Assembly: GCF_025583945.1 (NCBI RefSeq) | Contig: NZ_JAOEGU010000026.1 | Location: 1 to 56,877 of the forward strand | Direction: 5' to 3' | Length of the DNA: 56,877 bases | Source of the DNA: Methylobacter psychrophilus | GTDB taxonomy: Bacteria > Pseudomonadota > Gammaproteobacteria > Methylococcales > Methylomonadaceae | Shown: one piece after another, positions 43,591 to 51,909 of the stretch | Numbering within the stretch: the first letter of the stretch is position 1 | How the letters are laid out: each line of letters begins with the position of its first letter | Program-made: the position numbers and the translations under genes | Notes under the pieces: generated by a model | The model's input: the letters and a program-made list of their open reading frames with translations, nothing else | The model's database searches: none | What the model was told of the DNA's origin: nothing

Positions 43591-46118
43591 CAGCCACCTT
43601 GCGCCTTCTTTATGCCGAAGACAATCCTCAGGATGCGGATTTGACCCAAGCCTGTTTGGCGGAGTATGCACCGGAATTTCAAATTGAGATTGTCAAAACC
43701 GGGCAGCAGTGTCAGCAGCGACTGCAAGAGTCTACCTTTGACTTGTTGTTACTGGATTATCGACTACCTGATATGGGGGGTATGGAACTATTAACGTGGC
43801 TGATACAAGCGGGTATAAAAATACCCGTAGTACTGGTGACGGGAGCTCGTGACGAGGAAGTGGTGGTAAAGGCGCTAAAATTGGGGGCAATCAACTACCT
43901 GCCTAAAAATAACCATTATTTAAAAACGCTTCCTGAAATGTTGCATCTCGCACTTAAGGAATACGAACATAAACAAACTATGGGATTACTGGCTGCCCAC
44001 GATATTCGACGGATTCTTTATGTTGAGCATCAGTCAATGGACATTGATTTGACTCTGTCTTATTTTGCTGAAACGCTACCTTATTTTGTCATTGATGTTG
44101 TCAAAACTTGCGCAAATGCACTGGAACGCTTAGCTCAGCCACATAACTATAATCTGATCTTAATTGATCTGCGCATGCCCGATCAGAGTGGTTTAAACTT
44201 TGTGCGCGAGGCCCGAAGCCGCAACCTTAGATTACCCCCATTTATTATGGTTACCGGCCAAGGCAACGATAGTGAGGCCGTTACTGCCATTAAGTTGGGT
44301 GCCGCAGATTATATCGTCAAGCGTACTGACTATCTCGAACAATTACCTTACCGCATCGATAATGCCATCATTCATGATCGGCTCAACCAATTAAATGCGC
44401 AGCTATTAATCGAGTTGGCCGCACGTAAACAGGCTGAAGAGGAGTTGAAAATTGCTGCCCTTGCCTTCGATTCGCAAATGGGTATGCTGGTGACAGATGC
44501 CGATGGCATCATTTTACGTATTAATAAAGCCTTTACCACTCTAACAGGTTATAGCGAAGAAGAAGTATTGGGTCAGAATCCCCGTCTATTCCATTCCGGA
44601 CAGCACAACAAAGCATTTTTTGACTCGATGTGGGATACCCTAAAGCGTTATGGTTACTGGCAAGGCGTGATTTGGAACCGTTACAAGAATGGTAATGTTT
44701 ACTCCAAATGGCTGGCCATCTCAGCAGTCAGTACGCCAGAAGGTAGAGTGACACATTACGTCGGTAATTATTCCAGTATTATCGAGAATCAGGAAGCGAT
44801 GGAGGAGATTCATCGCCTGGCTTATTATGATCCATTGACCAAACTTCCCAATCGACGTTTGTTGCAAGACCGATTGAGTCAAGCGTTGATTGCGGCAGGG
44901 CGTAGCCGGTTATACGGGGCAATTTTGTTTTTGGACATTGATAAATTTAAAACATTAAATGATACGCACGGTCACGAGGCCGGTGACCAGTTATTGATTG
45001 AGGTAGCGCGGCGTCTTCGAAAAGCCGTCCGCGAAGTGGATACCTTGGCGCGCTTGGGCGGCGATGAGTTTGTGGTGTTACTGGAAAATCTTAATATAGA
45101 CGTCGATATGGCCGCCACCTATGCCAGGCAGGTTGGTGAAAAGGTGCGTGAAATTCTTGCTGAACCCTATAGTATCAACGGTAATGACTACAAATTCCAT
45201 TGTTCGGCCAGTATTGGCATCGCCATGTATCGAAATTTGGAGGCGGTTGATGAGCTGCTTGGGCACGCTGACATGGCTATGTATAAAGCCAAAAAAGCCG
45301 GGCGTAATACGGTGCGTTTCTTTGACAAGACCATGCAGGAGGTGGTGACTGCCAATGCCAGCATAGAGAAAGACTTACGCTGTGCATTGGAACAAAATCA
45401 GTTAAGGCTGTATTTTCAGATGCAGGCTTATCATAACGGCCGGATTATTGGGGCCGAAGTGCTGCTTCGTTGGGAGCACCCACAGCGAGGCCTGGTTTCT
45501 CCGCTAAATTTTATCCCGTTAGCCGAAGAAACCGGCTTGATATTGCCGATTGGTCAGTGGGTGCTGGAGACTGCCTGCGCCCAGTTGGAAGCATGGGCAA
45601 AAAAATCGTCAACCCAACATTTACAGCTTTCCGTTAATGTCAGTCCGCAACAGTTTCATCAGGACTGTTTTGTTGAGCAGATTGATGAATTGGTAGAAAA
45701 ATATAACGTTCAGTTTGATCGTCTTAACCTTGAAATTACCGAAAGCTTGCTGCTGGTTAACATCGATGACGCTATCATCAAAATGAATGCGCTTAAAAAA
45801 ATCGGCGTGCAATTTTCCGTGGATGATTTTGGTACCGGTTACTCATCACTGGCTTATCTAACCCAATTACCGCTTAACCAACTGAAAATTGATCAATCTT
45901 TTGTCCATAATATTAATGTAAAAGTTACCGATGCCTTAATCGTACAGACCATTATTGCCATGGCTGCCAATTTAGGTATGGAAGTGGTTGCCGAGGGCGT
46001 AGAAACAGAAGAACAACGTGCTTTTTTAGAACTTCATGGGTGTTCTATTGTTCAGGGTTATTTATTTGGCAGGCCGGTGCCGTTAGCCGTATTTGAGCAG
46101 CAATTAAACCGAAATTGA
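43587..46118 (+). CDS. REC-REC-PAS-GGDEF-EAL cyclic-di-GMP enzyme
   Basis: An 843-residue output protein. REC1 (about 5-125) has acceptor Asp57 in LLLLDYRLPD. REC2 (about 140-260) has Asp194 but its acidic pocket reads VEH instead of VED, so its phosphorylation may be weak. A PAS domain follows (about 285-400). The GGDEF domain (about 410-585) has GGDEF at 491-495 and an inhibitory I-site REVD at 482-485. The EAL domain (about 595-840) reads EVLLRW (624-629) in place of EALLRW but keeps NVSPQQF, EITES, DDFGTGYSS and EGVET. It could make and degrade cyclic-di-GMP. Last gene of the operon. Confidence 0.94.
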   Translation: MTATLRLLYAEDNPQDADLTQACLAEYAPEFQIEIVKTGQQCQQRLQESTFDLLLLDYRLPDMGGMELLTWLIQAGIKIPVVLVTGARDEEVVVKALKLGAINYLPKNNHYLKTLPEMLHLALKEYEHKQTMGLLAAHDIRRILYVEHQSMDIDLTLSYFAETLPYFVIDVVKTCANALERLAQPHNYNLILIDLRMPDQSGLNFVREARSRNLRLPPFIMVTGQGNDSEAVTAIKLGAADYIVKRTDYLEQLPYRIDNAIIHDRLNQLNAQLLIELAARKQAEEELKIAALAFDSQMGMLVTDADGIILRINKAFTTLTGYSEEEVLGQNPRLFHSGQHNKAFFDSMWDTLKRYGYWQGVIWNRYKNGNVYSKWLAISAVSTPEGRVTHYVGNYSSIIENQEAMEEIHRLAYYDPLTKLPNRRLLQDRLSQALIAAGRSRLYGAILFLDIDKFKTLNDTHGHEAGDQLLIEVARRLRKAVREVDTLARLGGDEFVVLLENLNIDVDMAATYARQVGEKVREILAEPYSINGNDYKFHCSASIGIAMYRNLEAVDELLGHADMAMYKAKKAGRNTVRFFDKTMQEVVTANASIEKDLRCALEQNQLRLYFQMQAYHNGRIIGAEVLLRWEHPQRGLVSPLNFIPLAEETGLILPIGQWVLETACAQLEAWAKKSSTQHLQLSVNVSPQQFHQDCFVEQIDELVEKYNVQFDRLNLEITESLLLVNIDDAIIKMNALKKIGVQFSVDDFGTGYSSLAYLTQLPLNQLKIDQSFVHNINVKVTDALIVQTIIAMAANLGMEVVAEGVETEEQRAFLELHGCSIVQGYLFGRPVPLAVFEQQLNRN

Positions 46119-46520
46119 TGATTTTTTTGGGATATACGGCTTGAGAAAATAGCTGAATCATTAATGAACTTTTGCAAAAATAAATACGTTAAGTTGCATG
46201 ATAGATAGGGGGATAACTGTATTTTAAGTTGCTAAATGACATTGTCATATTAATAATGTAATGAACATAAATTTTGGTACAGAGAAGAGGATTCTGTACC
46301 AGCAAAAAAGTAAAATTATTTATAATTTAAATAAATGAGTTGTACTTTGTATTGGTTTATCACAGCACTTTATACTAAGTGTTAGTCAGTTCTTCATGAA
46401 ATTTATAATTGTCAATGATGAAATCTCCATTAACCAAAACTTACATTCAGCTGGTTATAGCCTCAAAATAAATATTACATGAAGTATTTTACGTAACTAT
46501 TTGACAGATAGTGGTTTGTA

Positions 46521-46558
46521 GACTTATCCCCAGAAGCTGTGGATAAGTCTGTGGATGA
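46521..46558. promoter_or_regulatory. Cluster of three DnaA-box-like sites
   Basis: TTATCCCCA (46524-46532, one mismatch), TGTGGATAA (46538-46546, exact inverse of TTATCCACA) and TGTGGATGA (46550-46558, one mismatch) occur within 35 bp. The first two sit in an inverted repeat GACTTATCC...GGATAAGTC (46521-46549). An AT-rich stretch follows immediately (46560-46720). DnaA binding is inference. Confidence 0.4.
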
Positions 46559-47017
46559 GTACTGGATTAACTTTCTAACTATATAATATTTCTTAAAGTT
46601 TTTTAGATTGTCTAATATTTGCACAATAGATTTACATGATTAATAATCAACAGGTTACGATAATTCTTTAAGTTTTTTATGCAAGATAAGATAATTCTTT
46701 TACCTGTCGAATCAAAAAAAACACTATGTGTGTAAGTAATATACTTCATTGTTCTATTTCTCTAATGTCAAGGATATTTTGATGATATTCTGCAGAACAA
46801 CCCTAACTACATCAGTGTTCCCATATTTTCGCCTACCCAGGAACTAATCGGCACATAAGGCCGAACAAAGACATTCCGCTGATTATAGCGTTTTGAATGG
46901 CTCGAGTGGTATAGGCGCTGATACAGACTATTTTTTCCTGAAACAATGTTTTTGTGTTTCGGGGTCACGGTAATGTTAATTTAGCTAAAGCGGCGGGTAG
47001 GTTTTGGCGGTGACTTA

Positions 47018-47244
47018 GGCGATTTCCTACGAAGAATATACCCAGGTCGCTGGTCTTTTTATTCATTGTCTGCGTTGTCAAAATAGTTACGTAGCCAGCT
47101 ACGCGCCTATTTTTCCGCCTCGGCAACTGCTCCTGCGTCTCTTAAGGAGCCTACTGTTGGTGCTCTACCTCCTGCACCCTTGCAGTCATTTAAAATAAAC
47201 AAAAATCCTGTGCCACTTGGGTATATTCATTTTTAGATATCGCC
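47018..47244 (+). repeat. MITE-like inverted-repeat element, copy B
   Basis: The longest copy at 227 bp. Ends are GGCGATTTCC and GGATATCGCC-like AGATATCGCC, with GAATATACCCAGG opposite CTTGGGTATATTC inside; both flanks are TTA. Relative to copy A it carries an extra CTCTTAAGGAGCCTACTGTT segment in the middle. Confidence 0.75.
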
Positions 47245-47791
47245 TTAATGCTCATTACTTCAAATTGACTCAATAGTTTAGCTTTTCGGTTTTACTGCAA
47301 TATTAACTTTTTGAATAGCAATATTTTCAACAGTAACTCGTTTGATCAGTGCGCTTAAATTTACGCCTAATATCTAACGTAAAATCTTATTACCCTATAT
47401 TAATCAATTCTTTCAACGAAGCTGCCAAGCAGAATGTAGGCTTGAAAGGGAATCTATCCATAAGTGTCTTGCGGGAATTATTAAAATGATGGCATCACCG
47501 GCCATTGGAAAATAAAAACGTAAGAGCCAATAAAAGGTAGTCAAACGCCGACTAAAATTCTTTCTTTTTCTGGCTGTGCCAAGAAACGATGCATGTTTAA
47601 GCCTCTGATTTTATTTTGCGGTAGCAGTATTAGTCTATAACCTGATGGTCATTAGCAATGAGTTAATTATAAAGTCCGATTATTTGTTTGTGACATTGGC
47701 ACTGGAAGCGTTATTTTAACTATTGTTTGAATAATCGATATAGCTTATATTGACAAAAACTGTATTGTTCGCTGCTTTTAAATATTCAAAA

Positions 47792-47808
47792 TACGTTTGC
47801 AAACGCAT
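47792..47808. promoter_or_regulatory. Palindromic operator candidate upstream of the AI-2E family gene
   Basis: CGTTTGCAAACG (47794-47805) is a perfect 12-bp palindrome and extends to AT-N-CGTTTGCAAACG-N-AT. It lies about 43 bp before the ATG, the position expected for a repressor site. The regulator is unknown. Confidence 0.35.
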
Positions 47809-47847
47809 TTACCTTCCTGAAATTATATTTTACTAAAGAACCTCATT

Positions 47848-48927
47848 ATGAATAATTCCAATCTTTCCCCAACTGACCGGGTTTTTATCCATAAATCACT
47901 TGAAGCTACTATCCGAATAGGTCTGTTGCTCATCATTACGGTCTGGTGTTTCAAGATTGTTGAGCCTTTTATCGCGCCGATAATCTGGGGGATTATTATT
48001 GCCATTGCGGCTCATCCACTTTACAGTCGACTGCGAACAACTCTCGGTGAAAGGCACAAACTTGCCGCTACGGTATTTACTTTTATTTTTCTGATAATAT
48101 TGATAGTCCCTACCGTACTGCTGACTGATACGCTGATTGACGGGATAAAAATGTTGGCAGAGAAAATAAAAGATGGCTCGCTGTCAATTCCACCGCCGCC
48201 CGAAAATCTTGGCAACATAATGATTATCGGTAAACCGCTAGCCAAGTTTTGGTTGCTGGCCTCACAAAACATCGATAATGCTTTGCAACAACTCACACCG
48301 GCATTTAAAGTTATCGGTAGCTGGCTATTATCAGCGGCAACCGGTGCGGGTCTTGCCATTTTACATTTTATAGTTGCCATCATTATTGCCGGCGTATTAT
48401 TGGCTAATTCCAGTGGCAGTAATCGAGTCGCTCGTGCTATTACTTATCGGCTTGCTGATGAAAAAGGTGCTGATCTTGCCGACTTGGCAGAAGCGACGGT
48501 ACGCAGTGTGGCTAACGGTATTTTAGGCGTTGCAGTCATTCAAAGTTTACTTGCAGGGATCAGTTTTATGGTTGTGGGTCTGCCAGCTGCAGGTCTTTGG
48601 GCTCTGCTTTGCCTGATTTTTTCCATAGCCCAGATTGGTACGGCTCCAATCTTGATTCCGGTAATCATTTATCTGTTTTACAATGCTGATACATTTACTG
48701 CTGTGGCATTTCTGGTCTGGGCCATTCCTCTTAGTTTAATAGATAATATTCTTAAACCAATCCTGCTGGGTCGAGGCGTTAAGACACCGATGGCAGTTAT
48801 TTTTATTGGTGCAATTGGTGGACTACTCAGTTCGGGTGTTATCGGTCTTTTTATTGGTGCGGTAATTTTGGCGCTTGGTTACGAGCTGTTTTTGTTATGG
48901 CTTAATACTGATTCATCAGTGGAGTAG
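47848..48927 (+). CDS. AI-2E/PerM-family transporter
   Basis: A 359-residue inner-membrane protein with about eight hydrophobic segments. The family landmarks are the N-terminal helix pair with PFIAPIIWGIIIAIAAHPLY, the amphipathic middle with LADLAEATVRSVANGILGVA, and the C-terminal IDNILKPILLGRGVKTPMAV. Members transport various substrates (autoinducer-2 in TqsA, Na+/H+ in others); substrate here unknown. A terminator follows. Confidence 0.9.
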   Translation: MNNSNLSPTDRVFIHKSLEATIRIGLLLIITVWCFKIVEPFIAPIIWGIIIAIAAHPLYSRLRTTLGERHKLAATVFTFIFLIILIVPTVLLTDTLIDGIKMLAEKIKDGSLSIPPPPENLGNIMIIGKPLAKFWLLASQNIDNALQQLTPAFKVIGSWLLSAATGAGLAILHFIVAIIIAGVLLANSSGSNRVARAITYRLADEKGADLADLAEATVRSVANGILGVAVIQSLLAGISFMVVGLPAAGLWALLCLIFSIAQIGTAPILIPVIIYLFYNADTFTAVAFLVWAIPLSLIDNILKPILLGRGVKTPMAVIFIGAIGGLLSSGVIGLFIGAVILALGYELFLLWLNTDSSVE

Positions 48928-48980
48928 TTATTTTGAACGCGACATAAGCCTTTACGTAAAAAACTGTGTCGCTATAACAA

Positions 48981-49022
48981 AAAAAAGCTTGGTCGGCTCT
49001 CCTCGAACCAACCAAGCTTTTA
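48981..49022. terminator. Bidirectional terminator
   Basis: AAAAGCTTGGTCGG pairs with CCAACCAAGCTTTT around GCTCTCCTCGAA-type loop sequence, with A and T runs outside, between two converging genes. Confidence 0.75.
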
Positions 49023-49049
49023 ATGATAAATATTTTACCTTAAGTAAAT

Positions 49050-50822
49050 CTATGGTAATAAGGTAATGCGATTTTTTAAACCAGGTGCTACCAGACTATT
49101 AGAACTAAAATAATTTTCAAGTGCATCTAAATCAAGTGCCCCACCGAGACGGTTTGTCCCTTGTATGAGTACATAAAGCTGATCACCGCCATCGGCCATA
49201 AAGTTATTAACCGAAACGCGATAGCTTGCGGCAGGATCAACCATGATACCGTTAATTTTAATACTGGTTGGATCGACGTTATCACAAGCCGTGCCTTTTT
49301 CTTTCCATTCATAGCTAAAGCCGGTCGAGACTTGCAGGATACGGTTAAAAGGTTGGCCGCCAACGGGTGCGCTGGACGGATAACCAGCAGTACAACCGGT
49401 GAACTGTTGTTCCAGCAACGTGTGAATTTGATCACCTGTTAATGTCACAGAAACCAGCGTATTGCCAAAAGGTTGCACGGTAAACACTTCACTGTAAGTT
49501 ACGTTACCGTCACCTTCGCCTGCTGTGCTGTTTGCATAGCTAATATCTGCCCGAATACCGCCAGGATTCATGAAAGAAACTACAGTTTCGCCAAAGCCGA
49601 CACCTTGGGTTTCTAATAACTGCGCATCGGCAATCACATCGCCTAACGCGGATTCACCAGCACTGTTAACTGTTTTGGTAATCGTCGCACTTACTGTGCC
49701 GATCACACGATTGGCTACAGGAGTAGAGATAGTCTTGTAATTATTGACAATGGTTTTAATCGCAGCATTTGGTGTTACGGTTGCATTAGTGCGATCAACG
49801 ACGATATTATTTGCCGAAACTGCACTGACTTCACCAGTGGCTTTATTAACCGTCAGGTTAATATCGGTTAATACTTTGCCTTGAGCGCTTGCACTACTGA
49901 CCGATATCATGCGGCCATCCCTGTTGGCAATTTGGCAATTATAGGCTTGATGAGTGTGGCCTGAGACGACTAAATCAACTTCATCATCCAACTGATTAAC
50001 GATAGTTTTGATAGGGGAGTTGTTCAGACCGCCATCGCACAGATTGATAGTTGAAAAGCTTTGTGTAATCGGTACAACTCCACCTTGATGTATCAGCACT
50101 ACGATGGATTCAACGCCACGTGCACGCAGTTGGGGTATCAATGCATTGACTGTTGCTGCTTCATCCTTAAACGCCAGTCCAGCCACGCCGCTTGGCGTAA
50201 CAATGGTTGGTGTTTCTTTTAAAGTCATGCCGATAAAGCCTACGCGAATGCCGCCAACCACTTTAATTGCATAAGATGGAAAAATCGTTTTACCGGTAGC
50301 CGTTTCTACGACGTTGGCGGCCAGGAATTTAAACTTGGCACCTTCAAAAGGTACAGGCGTTCCAACATCAACACCACGGCAAGAGTTCAAATCAGTAGGA
50401 TGGCAACCGCCGGTTTGCATGCGTTTTAGTTCAGCTTTGCCTTCGTCAAACTCATGATTACCGACTGAATTAAAATCCAATCCTAGACGATTCATGGTTT
50501 CAATGGTGCCTTCATCATGGAATAGCGCAGAAATGAGCGGCGTTGCACCGATGATGTCTCCCGCTGAAACCACCACCGTATTAGGATTTTGGCTCTTTAG
50601 CTTGGCAATATATCCTGCCATCCAATCTACGCCACCTACAGCGACATTGGTTGCTGCTGGGCTGGTAGGTGTTTGACGAAGCGTTCCCGGTGATTCCATT
50701 TGTCCGTGAAAGTCATTGAAGGCAATGATTTTTATGGTTGTGGTGCTGGTGGGAAGCGCATTGGCACAATTCATCGCAGTTAAACTGAGTGCGATAGCTA
50801 TTGCAAGTTTGTTGAATTTCAT
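49050..50822 (-). CDS. Exported 5'-nucleotidase/metallophosphoesterase (UshA-like)
   Basis: A 590-residue secreted or periplasmic enzyme of the bifunctional metallophosphatase/5'-nucleotidase family. Signal peptide: residues 1-22, cut after ANA. The two-metal centre is marked by FNDFHGQME, VVSAGDIIGA, SVGNHEFDEG, VLIHQGG and VVSGHTHQAY. The C-terminal nucleotide-binding domain (about 350-590) has FMNPGGIRADI and FGNTLVSVTLTG. It would release phosphate from extracellular nucleotides, complementing the nuclease gene at 51910. Neighbouring PEP-CTERM gene is on the same strand, 12 bp upstream. Confidence 0.92.
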   Translation of the reverse strand: MKFNKLAIAIALSLTAMNCANALPTSTTTIKIIAFNDFHGQMESPGTLRQTPTSPAATNVAVGGVDWMAGYIAKLKSQNPNTVVVSAGDIIGATPLISALFHDEGTIETMNRLGLDFNSVGNHEFDEGKAELKRMQTGGCHPTDLNSCRGVDVGTPVPFEGAKFKFLAANVVETATGKTIFPSYAIKVVGGIRVGFIGMTLKETPTIVTPSGVAGLAFKDEAATVNALIPQLRARGVESIVVLIHQGGVVPITQSFSTINLCDGGLNNSPIKTIVNQLDDEVDLVVSGHTHQAYNCQIANRDGRMISVSSASAQGKVLTDINLTVNKATGEVSAVSANNIVVDRTNATVTPNAAIKTIVNNYKTISTPVANRVIGTVSATITKTVNSAGESALGDVIADAQLLETQGVGFGETVVSFMNPGGIRADISYANSTAGEGDGNVTYSEVFTVQPFGNTLVSVTLTGDQIHTLLEQQFTGCTAGYPSSAPVGGQPFNRILQVSTGFSYEWKEKGTACDNVDPTSIKINGIMVDPAASYRVSVNNFMADGGDQLYVLIQGTNRLGGALDLDALENYFSSNSLVAPGLKNRITLLP

Positions 50823-50833
50823 AGGTTACAGTC

Positions 50834-51391
50834 CTAAATAGTAGTTTTACGACGACGAGCGACAAAGCCCATTAATGCGGTACCGGTTAAATACAACCAG
50901 GCAGCGGCAGGCAATGGAACAGCCGTCAGGCTGACCGCACCAACTGTGGCGTTAAGTTCATTGCTTGAATCATCCAAAGCAGACTGACTTAGTAAGCCGG
51001 TAATGCTATGGGTGCCGGCACCCAACAAAAAGCTACCGTAACTAAAATTAGAATCAGCAGTCGCTGCATCAAAATCAAGACCTACACTGACGGGATAAGT
51101 ATTAACAGCAACCGAGGTTTGACCCAGCAAATTTCCATTATCGAAAATATTAAAACGGTCGCCGGCAAAGCCGCCATCAACGACTTTTAAATAGGCTGAT
51201 CCGTTTAAGGTAAAATCAAAGCTTAATGCGTTATTATCAAGGTCTATCCACTCAAGATTTCCAGAAGTTGACAGCATATTATCTATGTCAAATGCATTCC
51301 ATGTGCCATCGGCAGCAAGGGAGGCGGCTTCAGCTTGGCCACACAGTGCCGACATTAAAGCGACGGTGATTAAAAGTTTATTTTTGTTCAT
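50834..51391 (-). CDS. PEP-CTERM-type secreted surface protein
   Basis: A 185-residue protein with a signal peptide (cut near AEAAS), a beta-rich middle domain of unknown function, and a C-terminal sorting tail: VPLPAAAWLYLTGTALMGF followed by ARRRK. This VPLPAAxW variant of PEP-CTERM is recognised by exosortase/EpsH-type transpeptidases. The body is rich in Asp, Asn and Ser. It is separated by 12 bp from the nucleotidase gene, so the two are probably co-transcribed. GGAAG precedes ATG. Confidence 0.85.
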   Translation of the reverse strand: MNKNKLLITVALMSALCGQAEAASLAADGTWNAFDIDNMLSTSGNLEWIDLDNNALSFDFTLNGSAYLKVVDGGFAGDRFNIFDNGNLLGQTSVAVNTYPVSVGLDFDAATADSNFSYGSFLLGAGTHSITGLLSQSALDDSSNELNATVGAVSLTAVPLPAAAWLYLTGTALMGFVARRRKTTI

Positions 51392-51909
51392 TAAGATTAC
51401 TTCCAGTAAGAAAAGTGATTGGTGCTAAGTTTGGTAAAAAGCCAAATAATGCATGTACTTTGCATTGGTTAATAGCAGTGTAATAATAAAAAATTTTTGT
51501 GATAACGTTATTATCATTGCAAGAAGATTTAATGAAATGTAATACAAATATACTTTTTGTCATGATTTCTTAACGGCTCGTAAATAATTACTCTGTAGTC
51601 TTTTATTAAGCTTGCAGAATTTAAAGGAGATGGATGCTTAGGCGATTTCCTGCGAAGAATATGCCTAGGTCGCTGGTCTTTTTATTCATTGTATGCGTTG
51701 TCAAAATAGTTACGTAGCCAGCTATGCACCTATTTTTCCGCCTTGAAAATAAACAAAAATCCTGCGCCACTTGGGTATATTCATTCTTGGATATCGCCTT
51801 AAATGCCACTCGATTGACATTGCCTGGTCATTGGTAATGTTTTTTCTGCGAGTCAAGCCATGGGCATAGAGCCTGTTAACCGATTTTAATGCAAAGAGAA
51901 ACTACGACA
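51392..51909. other. Intergenic region between diverging PEP-CTERM and nuclease genes
   Basis: About 520 bp with promoters presumably firing outward. It contains repeat copy C. A stretch at about 51453-51480 (TGTACTTTGCATTGGTTAAT) closely resembles TGTACTTTGTATTGGTTTAT at 46341-46360. No gene is evident. Confidence 0.5.
51641..51798 (+). repeat. MITE-like inverted-repeat element, copy C (internally deleted)
   Basis: A 158-bp copy matching copy B at both ends and through TTGTCAAAATAGTTACGTAG, then lacking about 70 bp between CCTATTTTTCCGCCTT and AAAATAAACAAAAATCCTG. Both flanks are TTA. Confidence 0.75.

Larger units (their letters stand above)
46119..47847. other. Long gene-poor interval with vestigial frames and a repeat copy
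   Basis: About 1.7 kb without a convincing gene. It holds a cluster of DnaA-box-like sites (46521-46558), repeat copy B (47018-47244) and a palindrome before the transporter gene. Short frames look like coding debris: a plus frame reading DDILQNNPNYISVPIFSPTQ ends near 46858, and a minus frame reading LIKRVTVENIAIQKVNIAVK ends at 47278. Neither can be assigned to a family. The stretch is probably a region of gene decay. Confidence 0.5.

Noticed and set aside
48981-49022. Inverted repeat as possible insertion-sequence end
   Set aside because: Position between convergent genes and A/T-run flanks make it an ordinary bidirectional terminator.
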